NCBI RefSeq assembly: GCF_034134805.1 | Contig: NZ_CP139419.1 | Location: 496,001 to 560,000 of the forward strand | Origin: Streptococcus sp. S5 | GTDB lineage: Bacteria; Bacillota; Bacilli; Lactobacillales; Streptococcaceae | Reading direction: 5' to 3' | Length of the DNA: 64,000 bases | Part shown: piece after piece, positions 34,921 through 46,381 of the stretch | How the letters are laid out: every line of letters begins with the position of its first letter | Position numbering within the stretch: the stretch's first letter is position 1 | Translations under genes and position numbers: made by a program | Notes under the pieces: model-generated | The model's database searches: none | Seen by the model: the letters and a program-made list of their open reading frames with translations, nothing else | Told to the model about the DNA's origin: nothing

Positions 34921-35681
34921 TCCATAAACACGAAATTCCGATTTTAGAGTTCGACGATAACCCACAGGCAGTCATTATGCCGACTCATGAGGGGTTAGAC
35001 CTGCACCTACCTGAAAAATGCGTTTATGCTTTCTTAGGGGATGAGATTGACCGCTTTGCCAAAGCTGCTGGAGCTGAGCAAGTAGCTAGCTTTGTCTCAG
35101 CTACCAAGGCTTATCCAGTCTATGTTCTGGAGCACCAAGGGGAGGAACTCTGCTTGACACAAGCGCCAGTTGGATCTGCAGCTGCTGCCCAATTCATGGA
35201 TTGGTTGATCGGCTATGGGGTGAGGAAAATCATTTCCTCAGGAAGCTGTGGCGTCTTGGTGGACATGGAAGAAAATACCTTTTTGATCCCGACCAAGGCC
35301 TTGCGAGATGAGGGAGCCAGTTACCATTATGTAGCGCCTTCTCGTTATATCGAAGTGGACAGTCGTGCACTGACCGCCATTGAAACTGTCTTGAAAGGAA
35401 AAGAAATTCCCTATCAAGAGGTCATGACTTGGTCGACGGACGGCTTCTATAGAGAAACGCCCGACAAGGTGGCCTACCGTATTGAAGAAGGGTGTCGTGT
35501 TGTGGAGATGGAGTGCGCCTCACTTGCAGCAGTAGCCCAACTTCGAGAAGCGGTTTGGGGCTTGCTCCTCTTTACCGCAGATTCTCTTGCAGATCTGGAA
35601 AATTATGACCAGCGTGACTGGGGATCTGAAGCGTTTGAGAAAGCCTTAGAATTGTGCCTAGAAATGGTTCATCACTTGTAG
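34917..35681 (+). CDS. nucleoside phosphorylase (uridine phosphorylase family)
   Basis: 254 residues; PNP/UDP family. ISSGSCGVL (about residue 107) binds phosphate, and VVEMECASLAAVA (about 193-205) is the ribose/nucleobase site with the conserved Met-Glu. It splits a nucleoside with phosphate to free base and ribose-1-phosphate. It is coupled to the acetyltransferase by an ATGA overlap. Whether it acts on uridine or a purine nucleoside is not clear from sequence. Confidence 0.85.
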   Translation: MIHKHEIPILEFDDNPQAVIMPTHEGLDLHLPEKCVYAFLGDEIDRFAKAAGAEQVASFVSATKAYPVYVLEHQGEELCLTQAPVGSAAAAQFMDWLIGYGVRKIISSGSCGVLVDMEENTFLIPTKALRDEGASYHYVAPSRYIEVDSRALTAIETVLKGKEIPYQEVMTWSTDGFYRETPDKVAYRIEEGCRVVEMECASLAAVAQLREAVWGLLLFTADSLADLENYDQRDWGSEAFEKALELCLEMVHHL

Positions 35682-35712
35682 GTCTATTCACTTTTTGTGA
35701 TATAATGAAGCT

Positions 35713-37095
35713 ATGTTAGTCAAATTATTTTTTAAACAATGGAAGTCCAAGATGAAAAGCCTGTCTCCGGCAAGACGGATTTTTCTTAGTTTTGCCTTGG
35801 TTATCTTGCTTGGCTCCCTCTTATTGAGTCTGCCTTTTGTCCAGCAAGCAAGCTCAACAGCAGGCTATGTCGACCACCTCTTTACAGCGGTCTCCATGGA
35901 CTGTGTGACGGGGCTCTTTACCCAGTCGGTGGCTTCGACCTATAATGGTTGGGGGCAATTGATTTGTATGCTCTTGATTCAGATCGGTGGTCTGGGGATC
36001 TTGACCTTTATCGGTCTCTTCTTTATGGAAAGTCGTCAAAAGCTCGGCTACAAGGACCGGCAGACCATCCGGGACAGCTTTGGCTTTAGCAATAACCAGA
36101 GCTTGGCCCGTTTTGTCCGTTCTATTTTCATTACCACCTTTACCATCGAAGGACTGGGGGCCTTGCTCCTCATGATTCGCTTCATTCCTCGCTTTGGCTG
36201 GGGCCATGGGATTTTTAATTCCATCTTTGTCGCGGTTTCCGCCTTTTGTAATGCGGGCTTTGATAATTTTGGGGGCGATAGTATGATGAGCTTCCAGACC
36301 GATTGGCTGGTGAACCTGACCTTGTCTGCCCTGATTATTACGGGGGGCTTGGGCTTTATGGTTTGGTTTGACCTGGCCACCAAGGCCCGCAATCAATCAG
36401 GACGGCGAACTCTTCGCTTCCATACCAAGGTGGTTCTCTGGTTAACCGCTGCGATCCTCCTCTTTGGGACAGTAACCAGTCTCTTGACCGAGTTTAATAA
36501 TCCAGCAACCATTGGGTCTCTCCCATTGGGAGACAAGATCTTAGTCAGCTTCTTCCAAACCGTCAGCATGCGGACAGCTGGTTTTGCCTCCTTAGATTAT
36601 ACAGCAGTCCGGCCAGTGACGCTCTTCATCTATCTCTTGCAGATGTTTCTAGGTGGAGCACCAGGCGGGACAGCAGGAGGGATGAAGATCACCACTTTCT
36701 TAGTGCTGATTCTCTTAGCACGCAAAGAATTGCTCGGCTTGCCACATACCAATCTGGGTAAGCGCACCATTGCACCAGACTTGGTTCAACGTTCCTTTGG
36801 GACGGCGGTGATTTTCCAGTTGACCTTCTTAATGGGGCTATTAGGAATCTGTTTAGTGACGCCGGATGGCCAACGCTTTATTTATTTGGTCTTTGAGGTG
36901 GTATCCGCTCTAGCGACAGTGGGAGTGACCGCCAATGTAACCTCGACCTTAAATGGAGCGGGACTAGCCATTATCATGGTCCTCATGTTTATTGGACGGA
37001 TCGGTCCTTTGACCCTCATGGTTAGCTTGAACAATTACCAAGCCAAGAAAGCAGATACCTTGCAGTATGCTAAAGCAGACATCATTATCGGATAG
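35713..37095 (+). CDS. ktrB: potassium uptake channel subunit KtrB/TrkH
   Basis: 460 residues, about eight to ten membrane helices in four repeated M1-P-M2 units. Selectivity-type glycine segments include MDCVTGLF, AFCNAGFDNF and MRTAGFAS, and the third-unit loop GGAPGGTAGGMK is the KtrB/TrkH gate region. Takes up K+ (probably with Na+ coupling) with the RCK subunit encoded next. A TATAAT lies only a few bases before the ATG at 35713 (35700-35705), so the true start may be an internal ATG such as 35752 (MKSLSPARRI). Operon with ktrA (9-base gap). Confidence 0.92.
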   Translation: MLVKLFFKQWKSKMKSLSPARRIFLSFALVILLGSLLLSLPFVQQASSTAGYVDHLFTAVSMDCVTGLFTQSVASTYNGWGQLICMLLIQIGGLGILTFIGLFFMESRQKLGYKDRQTIRDSFGFSNNQSLARFVRSIFITTFTIEGLGALLLMIRFIPRFGWGHGIFNSIFVAVSAFCNAGFDNFGGDSMMSFQTDWLVNLTLSALIITGGLGFMVWFDLATKARNQSGRRTLRFHTKVVLWLTAAILLFGTVTSLLTEFNNPATIGSLPLGDKILVSFFQTVSMRTAGFASLDYTAVRPVTLFIYLLQMFLGGAPGGTAGGMKITTFLVLILLARKELLGLPHTNLGKRTIAPDLVQRSFGTAVIFQLTFLMGLLGICLVTPDGQRFIYLVFEVVSALATVGVTANVTSTLNGAGLAIIMVLMFIGRIGPLTLMVSLNNYQAKKADTLQYAKADIIIG

Positions 37096-37104
37096 GAGAG
37101 ACTT

Positions 37105-37770
37105 ATGGCAAATCGAACCATTGGAATTTTAGGATTAGGAATTTTTGGACAGAGTGTCCTGAAAACCCTGCAGGATCAGGATGTGGATATTATTGCAATT
37201 GATGATCACGCTGATGTGATTAATCAGTATGAATCCATGATTACAACTGGAATTGTCGGAGATATTACGGACTTGGACCTCTTGGATGCAGTAGATATTG
37301 GGAATTGTGACACGGTCGTTATCGCGACGGGTGAAAACCTGGAGTCCAGTGTGCTGGCTGTCATGCACTGTAAGGCACTTGGTGTTGAGCACGTCATTGC
37401 CAAGGTCAAAAATGAAGTGACCAAGGAGGTTCTTGAGAAAATTGGGGCTGATTTGGTCATCCTACCAGAGGTAGAAGCGGGAATGTCCCTAGCTAAGATG
37501 ATCCTCTTCCAACATGGGATTGAAGTCTTCCAGTTGGACGAAGAAGTGGTAGTGGTTGAGTTTACGGTTCCAGCTAGCTGGGTAGGAAAAAGCCTTCAAG
37601 ACTTGGCTGTCAGAGAGGAGTACCATCTCAATATTATTGGTTACCGAAATGCGGAAGACCAGCCACTTCAGATTCAGATTGGTCCTGATTTTATCTGGCC
37701 AGAAGGCATGCGCGTGATGGCAGTGACAGACAACCAATATTTAGATAGAATCCAAGATTTGTTAGACTAA
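37105..37770 (+). CDS. ktrA: potassium uptake regulatory subunit KtrA (RCK domain)
   Basis: 221 residues. RCK_N Rossmann domain with GLGIFGQSV (10-18), an acidic nucleotide-binding end of strand 2 (IAIDDHAD, about 31-38), and an RCK_C domain after about residue 140. Binds ATP/ADP or NAD(H), and in related proteins c-di-AMP, on the cytoplasmic face to gate KtrB. Ribosome site AGGAGAG; terminator follows. Confidence 0.92.
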   Translation: MANRTIGILGLGIFGQSVLKTLQDQDVDIIAIDDHADVINQYESMITTGIVGDITDLDLLDAVDIGNCDTVVIATGENLESSVLAVMHCKALGVEHVIAKVKNEVTKEVLEKIGADLVILPEVEAGMSLAKMILFQHGIEVFQLDEEVVVVEFTVPASWVGKSLQDLAVREEYHLNIIGYRNAEDQPLQIQIGPDFIWPEGMRVMAVTDNQYLDRIQDLLD

Positions 37771-37781
37771 TAGTGTAATGG

Positions 37782-37806
37782 AAACGGCCGAAAGGTCGTT
37801 TTTTTC
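37782..37806 (+). terminator. terminator of ktrBA
   Basis: AAACGGCC-GAAA-GGTCGTTT hairpin with a GAAA tetraloop, followed by T residues. Confidence 0.88.
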
Positions 37807-37892
37807 TTCTCTAGGTTAACTCTTCTTTAAGCGTTGATTGCTAAAGTAAGAGAAACAAAAATACTTCCATTGTGGGAATAGAAGGATGAAAG

Positions 37893-38651
37893 ATGACTTT
37901 TTTTAACAGAATACGACCCAAACAGCCCTTAAAAGAGCTCAAATGGTTTGATATTGGTATTGTGACGGCTATTCTTTTTGGGCAATTCATTATCCGCTCG
38001 ACCCAGCTGTTTTTAGCCAGTTTCCAGCCAGTCGCGCAGACTGCAGTAGCCACAAGCAGTAGCAATACTGCAAGTGAAGGAGCTGCTTATTCCAGCAATA
38101 TGACCTTGCAGTTGATCTTGCTGGCTCTGGCCCTTCTTTACTTGCTGCTCCGTCGCTTTGACTTTAAACAATTGCAGATCCGCTTCAAGTGGTCCACCTT
38201 GATCTGGGTACCCCTGCTCTTTGCAGCGATGGGACTTTTTGGGGATGTAATCTCAACAGTTTCGGGTGAATACAATTACCTAAGTCCGAGTCTTTGGCCT
38301 TTTATCGATCCTATGCAGATCCTCCATAAGTTCATGGCTCTGAGTCCCATGGCAATTGCTTATGGATTACTCAATGGATTTTATGAAGAATTTTTCTTTT
38401 TGGGCTTAATGACTTCGGTAAGTGAGAAGAACAAGTGGAAGGCGCTGGCCTTTTCAACCCTGATCCGCTTTTCCTTCCACACCTATCAAGGGCTTCTCTG
38501 GGCCTTTGTGATTGGCGTCATTTATGGACTCTTTTATTACGTCATGTACAAGAAAGTCGTCAAGAATCTCCTGCCATTTTTCCTCATGCATGCCTTGGCA
38601 GATATGTTTGGCTCGAGTCTTATGTATCTCTTGATCAATTGGGGAAGTTGA
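37893..38651 (+). CDS. CPBP-like intramembrane protein with degenerate protease motif
   Basis: 252 residues, about seven membrane helices. The CPBP/Abi (CAAX protease and bacteriocin-processing) region is at about 150-250. Motif 1 reads YEEFFFLG, with the two glutamates but Leu where EExxxR has Arg; motif 2 lies around RFSFHTYQG and motif 3 is HALAD. The family covers prenyl-protease-like enzymes and self-immunity proteins for bacteriocins; loss of the Arg makes protease activity uncertain. No bacteriocin gene is adjacent. Single gene with its own terminator. Confidence 0.82.
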   Translation: MTFFNRIRPKQPLKELKWFDIGIVTAILFGQFIIRSTQLFLASFQPVAQTAVATSSSNTASEGAAYSSNMTLQLILLALALLYLLLRRFDFKQLQIRFKWSTLIWVPLLFAAMGLFGDVISTVSGEYNYLSPSLWPFIDPMQILHKFMALSPMAIAYGLLNGFYEEFFFLGLMTSVSEKNKWKALAFSTLIRFSFHTYQGLLWAFVIGVIYGLFYYVMYKKVVKNLLPFFLMHALADMFGSSLMYLLINWGS

Positions 38652-38668
38652 TCTTATAAAATTTTAGG

Positions 38669-38703
38669 AAAGGCTCTGTCAAGTGTTGACAGGCCTTTTT
38701 TTG
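38669..38703 (+). terminator. terminator whose stem contains the next promoter's -35
   Basis: AAAGGC and TGTCAA (38669-38682) pair with TTGACA and GGCCTTT (38686-38698) around GTG, followed by T residues. TTGACA of the 3' arm is also the -35 of the alpha-glucosidase promoter. Confidence 0.85.
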
Positions 38704-38732
38704 AGTGCTATAGTAAAATCGTAAGCGCTTAC
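38686..38732 (+). promoter_or_regulatory. alpha-glucosidase promoter with cre site
   Basis: TTGACA (38686-38691), 17 bases, TATAGT (38709-38714). GTAAGCGCTTAC (38721-38732), a 12-bp palindrome matching the core of the catabolite-responsive element, sits at about the transcription start, where CcpA binding represses. Confidence 0.82.
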
Positions 38733-38798
38733 CTAGTAAGGCGAAGCAGATGAAAAGAGGGCAAATCAGATGCCCTATAAAAAGAGGAGGACAGACAA

Positions 38799-41030
38799 AT
38801 GGCAGGACCAGTGATAGAGGGAGAAAACTATCGGATCTCCGTATTAACGGAATCTTTGGTGCGCTTGGAATACTCAGAAGATGGTGTTTTTGAAGATGGT
38901 CAGACGCAAGTTGTGCAAGATCGAGATTTTGGACCAGTTTCTTATGAGATCACAGAGACCGAAGAGGTCCTCGAGCTGCATACGGAGCATCTCCACCTTC
39001 ATTTTGAAAAGGGACCTTTTGCACCGGATCGGCTTTTTATCGAGCTCAAGGGTCAGTATGCAGTCTATGGTAGCCGGTGGCACTATGGAGATCAGCCTGA
39101 GACCTTAAAGGGGACCAGTCGGACGCTTGACGAGGTCGATGGGGCTATGGAGTTGCAAGATGGGATCTTGAGCAAGGCCGGTTATGCTCTTTTAGACGAT
39201 TCCGCTTCCTACTTGTATGATGACGAAAGCGGGTTTAGAGCACGGCCCTATCCAGAAGTGGATCTGTATTTCTTCGGTTATGGGCGCGATTATCTAGGCG
39301 CCTTGAAAGATTTTTACCATCTGACAGGACAGCCACCCCTCTTGCCACGTTATGCTCTGGGCAACTGGTGGAGCCGGTATTGGCCTTATACCAGTCAGGA
39401 GTACACAGATTTGATGGATCGCTTCAAAGCAGAAGGGGTGCCTCTTGCGGTCAGTGTGATCGATATGGACTGGCACAAGACAGCGATCCCTGCTCGCTTT
39501 GGAAGTGGTTGGACGGGCTATAGTTGGAACCGGGATTTGATTCCTGATCCAGCTACCTTCTTAAATGGCCTACATGAGCGTGGTTTAAAGGTGACCTTAA
39601 ATGTCCATCCGGCAGATGGAATTCGCGCCTTCGAAGATGCTTATCCCATGGTCGCAAAACGCTTGGGACTGGATGCTGAAAAAGAAGAAGCAGCTAGCTT
39701 TGACTTTTATAGTCCAGCCTTTCGCGAAGCTTATTTCGAAGATGTTCACCATCCTTTGGAAGATCAAGGAGTCGACTTTTGGTGGATTGATTGGCAACAG
39801 GGAAGTCATGGCAAGATGGATCCCCTTTGGTTGTTAAATCACTATCATTATCTAGACAATTGTCGAAAAGGCCAAGCTGGTCTCATTTTATCACGATATG
39901 GGGGTCCTGGCAGCCACCGGTATCCGATCGGTTTTTCAGGGGACACTATTGTGACTTGGGAATCCCTAGCCTTTCAACCCTATTTTACTAGCACAGCTTC
40001 CAATATCGGCTACACCTGGTGGAGTCACGATATCGGTGGCCATATGCGGGGCTACTATGATGAAGACTTGGCTCTTCGCTGGTTGCAGTTTGGGGTTTTT
40101 AGCCCGATCAATCGTCTTCATAGTTCTTGTAATGCCTTTAACAGTAAGGAACCGTGGTTTTACTCGTCTGAGACCTGTCGCTTGATGAAGCAGTATTTGC
40201 GCCTGCGCCATAGCTTACTGCCTTATCTCTACACTATGAATGTGGCGACACACGAAGAAGGACTACCTTTGGTTCAACCCCTCTATTACCACTATCCAAA
40301 CGAAGAAGAGGCTTATGAAGCGAAAAATCAATATTTCTTTGGCAGTGAACTCATGGTGGCACCAATTACAGAAGTGCTGCATCCGGTCTTTCATAGTGCG
40401 TCTGTGAGCGTTTGGTTCCCAGACGGCGTTTGGTACGATTTCTTCCATGATTGGAAGTATGAAGGAAGAGGCAAGCTCACGGTCTTTAGGACCAGCCAGG
40501 ATATTCCAGTCTTTGCACGTGCGGGAGCCATCATCCCTATGGATGCACAACCACAGACAGGAGTGGACCTTCCAGAAATGCTAGACTGGCATCTCTTCCC
40601 AGGTGACAATCGTTCCTTCGTACTCGTCGAAGGAGAAGGAGCTAGCAAGGTTGAAACCCGCCTAACAGTCGATTGGGATGAAAGAAAGATTAGGCTGGAT
40701 TTGACAGGTGATCTAGTCTTGCTTCCTGAAAAGAGACAGCACCGTTTCTTGCTCCATACCTTTGAGACGGACCCTATCATAGTGGGCAATCAAAGTCAGG
40801 AAATTGCGATGGGTGAGCTGCAATCGCGTCCGATTGCCAAAGAAGATCGGATGTTTGAACTCTTGAAATCTGCTAACCTGGCCTACGATAGGAAAAACGA
40901 ATTATTTGCGGCTTGTTCAAGAGCCAAGGATTGGAAACAGTTGATGAAGGTCATCACACCTTTGGAGGAAGGCTTGCGCCAACGTCTCTTTGAAGTGATT
41001 TATTCCAGTGAAGAGAATGAAGACTTGTAA
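38799..41030 (+). CDS. glycoside hydrolase family 31 alpha-glucosidase
   Basis: 743 residues. N-terminal beta-sandwich (1-about 180), then a TIM barrel. The catalytic nucleophile is the Asp of WWIDWQQG (about residue 330), and the likely acid/base is the Asp of GFSGDTIVTWES (about 382). WWSHDIGGH (about 408) is also a GH31 hallmark. Beta-sandwich domains end the protein. No signal peptide, so it works in the cytoplasm on imported alpha-glucans or related oligosaccharides. dexB follows with its own promoter, both under cre control, so the pair serves alpha-glucan use. Exact linkage not predictable. Confidence 0.9.
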   Translation: MAGPVIEGENYRISVLTESLVRLEYSEDGVFEDGQTQVVQDRDFGPVSYEITETEEVLELHTEHLHLHFEKGPFAPDRLFIELKGQYAVYGSRWHYGDQPETLKGTSRTLDEVDGAMELQDGILSKAGYALLDDSASYLYDDESGFRARPYPEVDLYFFGYGRDYLGALKDFYHLTGQPPLLPRYALGNWWSRYWPYTSQEYTDLMDRFKAEGVPLAVSVIDMDWHKTAIPARFGSGWTGYSWNRDLIPDPATFLNGLHERGLKVTLNVHPADGIRAFEDAYPMVAKRLGLDAEKEEAASFDFYSPAFREAYFEDVHHPLEDQGVDFWWIDWQQGSHGKMDPLWLLNHYHYLDNCRKGQAGLILSRYGGPGSHRYPIGFSGDTIVTWESLAFQPYFTSTASNIGYTWWSHDIGGHMRGYYDEDLALRWLQFGVFSPINRLHSSCNAFNSKEPWFYSSETCRLMKQYLRLRHSLLPYLYTMNVATHEEGLPLVQPLYYHYPNEEEAYEAKNQYFFGSELMVAPITEVLHPVFHSASVSVWFPDGVWYDFFHDWKYEGRGKLTVFRTSQDIPVFARAGAIIPMDAQPQTGVDLPEMLDWHLFPGDNRSFVLVEGEGASKVETRLTVDWDERKIRLDLTGDLVLLPEKRQHRFLLHTFETDPIIVGNQSQEIAMGELQSRPIAKEDRMFELLKSANLAYDRKNELFAACSRAKDWKQLMKVITPLEEGLRQRLFEVIYSSEENEDL

Positions 41031-41034
41031 ATTC

Positions 41035-42706
<1,672 letters not shown>

Positions 42707-42744
42707 TACAAGTAAGAAAAATAGAGGAAATTACTTCCTCGTAG

Positions 42745-42785
42745 AAGCAGGTCTTTCTCAATAGAGAAGGCCTGCTTTGTTTTTA
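42745..42785 (+). terminator. dexB terminator
   Basis: AAGCAGGTCTTTCTC (42745-42759) pairs imperfectly with GAGAAGGCCTGCTT (42764-42777), then GTTTTT. Confidence 0.8.
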
Positions 42786-42911
42786 GGGGCTGTTCTTCTA
42801 GCAAAATCCGCTCAAAAATGGTTTTGGGGATGCTTGGGTTATAGGAAATATTTATAAGAAGTCCTAGTTTTTGATTTTGATTTCTGCTCTCAAGGCCCAT
42901 TAAATCTGTGT
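42786..42911. other. gap between dexB and metE without a gene
   Basis: AT-rich stretch between the dexB terminator and the MET-box. An open frame on the minus strand exists across it but has no ribosome site or recognisable protein. Nothing else was seen. Confidence 0.5.
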
Positions 42912-42928
42912 TATAGTTTTTGGCTATA
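42912..42928. promoter_or_regulatory. MET-box, predicted MtaR/MetR-type operator
   Basis: TATAGTTTTTGGCTATA agrees with the streptococcal MET-box TATAGTTT-n-AAACTATA at 14 of 16 defined positions. It lies upstream of a promoter with TATACA (42951-42956), 17-base spacer and extended -10 TGATATGAT (42971-42979), an activator position. Confidence 0.72.
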
Positions 42929-43010
42929 TCAAAATTCGTGTAAAAGCAATTATACAAGACGGCTATCTTCTGATATGATAGTGTCAATTAGAATTTTTGG
43001 AGGACACAAC

Positions 43011-45260
43011 ATGTCAACTACAATTATCGGTTTCCCACGTTTGGGTGAATTCCGTGAATTAAAATTTACAACTGAAAAATACTTTAGAAAAGAAATCTCA
43101 GCAGACGAGCTCTTGGCAGCTGCTAAAGACTTGCGTGCAAAACACTGGAACATCGTTAAAGAACAAGGCATCTCAGAGATTCCTTCAAATGACTTTTCAC
43201 ACTACGACAATTTCCTTGATGCAGCCTTCCTTTTCAACGTCGTGCCTGCATCTGTTCAAAACTTGGATTTGACAGACCTTGAACAATACTTCGCTTTGGC
43301 GCGTGGTTACCAAGGTGAAAAAGGGGATGTGCGTGCCCTTCCAATGAAAAAATGGTTCAACACCAACTACCATTACATCGTTCCTAAATTTGAAAAAACA
43401 ACAGAAGTGAAATTGGCTGGTCACAAGATTTTTGATGAGTACCAAGAAGCTAAAGAATTGGGGATCAACACTCGTCCAGTAGTCGTTGGACCATTCACTT
43501 TCCTTCAATTATCTGACTTTGAAGATGGTGTGAAAGCTGAGGACTTCGTAGACAGCTTGGTTGCTGCTTACCAAGAAGTCTTTGCAAAATTGGCTGAGCT
43601 TGGTGCGACTCGTATTCAACTCGATGAGCCAGCTCTTGTCAAAGATTTGTCAGCTGAAGAAAAAGCTCTCTTCTTGAACCTCTACAACAAACTCTTGGCT
43701 GACAAGAAAGGCCTTGAAGTCTTGATCCAAACTTACTTTGGTGATGTTCGTGATGTCTACAATGACCTTGTAAACTTGCCAGTAGATGGTATCGGTCTTG
43801 ACTTTGTTGAAGGGAAGAAAACACTTGAATTGGTGAAAGGTGGCTTCCCAGCTGATAAGACTCTTTACGCAGGGATTGTGAACGGGAAGAATATCTGGCG
43901 CAACAACTATGAAAAGAGCTTAGAAATCTTGGATCAAGTTCCAGCTGAAAAGGTTGTCTTGACGACTTCTTGCTCACTGCTTCATGTGCCATTTACAACG
44001 GCTAACGAAGATTTTGAACCAGCTATTTTGGACCACTTCGCCTTTGCAGTTGAAAAATTGGGTGAATTGCGTGACTTGGATGCCATCCGCAATGGTCAAG
44101 GGGCGGAAGCTCTTGCTGCCAACAAAGAACTCTTTGCAACAGAACGTGTTGGAGCGAATGCTGAACTTCATGCTCGTATCGCAGCTTTGACAGAAGCAGA
44201 CTACACTCGTTTGCCAGCTTTCGCAGAACGGGAAGAAATCCAAAAAGAAGCCTTCAAGCTTCCAGCTCTTCCAACCACTACCATCGGTTCATTCCCTCAA
44301 ACTAAGGAAGTACGTGCCAAACGTTTGGCCTTCCGTAAGGGTGAATTGACTCAAGAAGAATACGATGCCTTCCTTGCTGAAACCATCGACGAATGGATCA
44401 AATGGCAAGAAGAAGTTGGATTTGACGTGCTTGTACACGGTGAATTCGAGCGGAACGATATGGTTGAGTACTTCGGTCAAAACTTGTCTGGTTACCTCTT
44501 CTCTAAAAACGGTTGGGTACAATCATACGGTATGCGTGGAGTGAAACCACCAATCATCTGGGGTGATGTGACTCGTCTTAACCCAATCACTGTCAAATGG
44601 TCTAGCTACGCACAAAGCCGTACGAACAAACCTGTTAAAGGGATGTTGACTGGACCTGTGACCATCCTTAACTGGTCATTCCCACGTGAAGATATCTCTA
44701 TCAAGGATTCTACTCTTCAAATCGCTCTTGCCATCAAGGATGAAGTTCTTGACCTTGAAGCTGCAGGCGTGAAGATCATCCAAATCGACGAAGCTGCTCT
44801 TCGTGAAAAATTGCCACTCCGTCGTAGTGACTGGTATGAAGACTACCTTGACTGGGCGATTCCAGCCTTCCGTTTGGTACACTCAACTGTCGCACCAGAC
44901 ACCCAAATCCACACTCACATGTGTTATTCAGAATTTACAGATATCATCCCAGCTATCGACAACTTGGATGCTGACGTTATCTCATTTGAGGCAAGCCGTT
45001 CAAACCTTGAAATCTTGGATGAGTTGAAAGCCAAAAACTTCCAAACAGAAGTTGGACCTGGGGTTTACGATATCCACTCACCACGTGTCCCACAAGACGG
45101 TGAAATTGATCACACCATCGAAGCAATCTTGGCTAAAGTACCAAGTGGCAAAGTTTGGATCAACCCTGACTGTGGTTTGAAGACTCGTGGAATTAAAGAA
45201 ACAAAAGAAAGCTTGATCAAACTCGTTAATGCTGCTAAAGAAGCGCGTGAACACTTGTAA
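43011..45260 (+). CDS. metE: cobalamin-independent methionine synthase MetE
   Basis: 749 residues from ATG 43011 (GGAGGACACAAC before it; an upstream ATG at 42975 overlaps the -10). Two similar barrel halves. The C-terminal half carries the zinc/homocysteine ligands: HTHMCYSEF (His and Cys, about residue 640) and [11 protein letters not shown] (Cys, about 726). It transfers the methyl group of 5-methyl-tetrahydropteroyl(poly)glutamate to homocysteine. metF, which makes the methyl donor, follows in the same operon. MET-box upstream. Codon use is strongly biased, as for a highly expressed gene. Confidence 0.96.
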   Translation: MSTTIIGFPRLGEFRELKFTTEKYFRKEISADELLAAAKDLRAKHWNIVKEQGISEIPSNDFSHYDNFLDAAFLFNVVPASVQNLDLTDLEQYFALARGYQGEKGDVRALPMKKWFNTNYHYIVPKFEKTTEVKLAGHKIFDEYQEAKELGINTRPVVVGPFTFLQLSDFEDGVKAEDFVDSLVAAYQEVFAKLAELGATRIQLDEPALVKDLSAEEKALFLNLYNKLLADKKGLEVLIQTYFGDVRDVYNDLVNLPVDGIGLDFVEGKKTLELVKGGFPADKTLYAGIVNGKNIWRNNYEKSLEILDQVPAEKVVLTTSCSLLHVPFTTANEDFEPAILDHFAFAVEKLGELRDLDAIRNGQGAEALAANKELFATERVGANAELHARIAALTEADYTRLPAFAEREEIQKEAFKLPALPTTTIGSFPQTKEVRAKRLAFRKGELTQEEYDAFLAETIDEWIKWQEEVGFDVLVHGEFERNDMVEYFGQNLSGYLFSKNGWVQSYGMRGVKPPIIWGDVTRLNPITVKWSSYAQSRTNKPVKGMLTGPVTILNWSFPREDISIKDSTLQIALAIKDEVLDLEAAGVKIIQIDEAALREKLPLRRSDWYEDYLDWAIPAFRLVHSTVAPDTQIHTHMCYSEFTDIIPAIDNLDADVISFEASRSNLEILDELKAKNFQTEVGPGVYDIHSPRVPQDGEIDHTIEAILAKVPSGKVWINPDCGLKTRGIKETKESLIKLVNAAKEAREHL

Positions 45261-45373
45261 GAAATGTTTCGAGGACCTTCTATCATCGTGTAGAGGGTTT
45301 TCGAATCGTTCCCTTATCCTAGAAATAGTGGCTCAGAGTTCTTGATCAAAGAAACAAAAGAAAAGGATAGAAT

Positions 45374-46249
45374 ATGTCACAACACACACCGTCTCTGTCA
45401 TTTGAAGTTTTTCCTCCAAATCCTGAAGTAGGCAATGCCAAACTCTTACGTGCCTTGGCAAATATGCAGGAGCTAGCTCCCCACTTTATTAGTGTGACCG
45501 CTAGCAATAATAAATACAATATCAAAGAGACGACGGTTGCTTTAGCCAATTACATTCAAAATGAATTGTCTATTCCGACGATTGCTCACTTGCCAGCCGT
45601 TTATTTGAGCAAGGAAAAAGTGGCCGATACTCTTCATGAGTTAGATGAAGTCGGGGTGCATCGGATTTTGGCTCTGCGTGGGGATATTATCCCTGGTGTG
45701 GAACCTTTAAAAGACTTTCGTTATGCAACGGATCTGATTGAATTTATTAAAACAGAAGCCCCTCATTTTGAGGTGATTGGTGCTTGCTATCCTGAGGGAC
45801 ACCCAGATTCTCCAAACCAAATTTCAGATATTCAAAATCTTAAAAAGAAGGTAGATGCAGGGTGCTCTAGCTTGGTCACTCAACTTTTCTTTGACAATGA
45901 GCGTTTCTATGATTTTCAGGATAAGTGTACCTTGGCTGGGATCAATGTTCCTATTCATGCAGGAGTGATGCCGATTCTCAATCGCAATCAGGCCCTTCGT
46001 CTCCTTAAGACTTGTGAAAATGTTCATATCCCACGGAAGTTTAAAGCCATTCTGGATAAGTACGAGCATGATCCAGAATCCCTTCGCGCAGCTGGCTTGG
46101 CTTATGCAGTCGATCAAATCGTTGATTTGGTCACTCAAGATGTGGCAGGTGTCCACCTTTACACCATGAACAATGAAGATGTCGCTTACCACGTCTACCA
46201 AGCAACAAAGGCGTTATTTGATCATCAACCGAATTTTGAAGTGAATTAA
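45374..46249 (+). CDS. metF: methylenetetrahydrofolate reductase MetF
   Basis: 291 residues, one FAD-binding barrel. SLSFEVFPPNPE near the start holds the catalytic Glu, ALRGDIIPG (about 98-106) the folate/flavin loop, and VTQLFFDNE is the usual late motif. Reduces 5,10-methylene-THF to 5-methyl-THF for MetE. 113 bases after metE with no separate MET-box, so cotranscribed. Ribosome site AAAGGA. Ends in a strong terminator. Confidence 0.95.
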   Translation: MSQHTPSLSFEVFPPNPEVGNAKLLRALANMQELAPHFISVTASNNKYNIKETTVALANYIQNELSIPTIAHLPAVYLSKEKVADTLHELDEVGVHRILALRGDIIPGVEPLKDFRYATDLIEFIKTEAPHFEVIGACYPEGHPDSPNQISDIQNLKKKVDAGCSSLVTQLFFDNERFYDFQDKCTLAGINVPIHAGVMPILNRNQALRLLKTCENVHIPRKFKAILDKYEHDPESLRAAGLAYAVDQIVDLVTQDVAGVHLYTMNNEDVAYHVYQATKALFDHQPNFEVN

Positions 46250-46272
46250 TCAACACTTTTAGTAGGGAGTGT

Positions 46273-46308
46273 AGAGATTGAGAAAGAATCGTTCTCAATC
46301 TCTTTTTA
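46273..46308 (+). terminator. terminator of metEF
   Basis: AGAGATTGAGAA (46273-46284) pairs with TTCTCAATCTCT (46292-46303), then TTTTT. Confidence 0.92.
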
Positions 46309-46381
46309 TTTGGATAAATCACTTGCTAAAAGCCAACTTTTTTTTTATAGTATAACTAAGACGATTTTGGAGGCGCTTGCA

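Noticed and set aside
35854..36396. Long open frame opposite ktrB
   Set aside because: Antisense shadow of a membrane-protein gene; the translation is low-complexity polar sequence with no recognisable domain.
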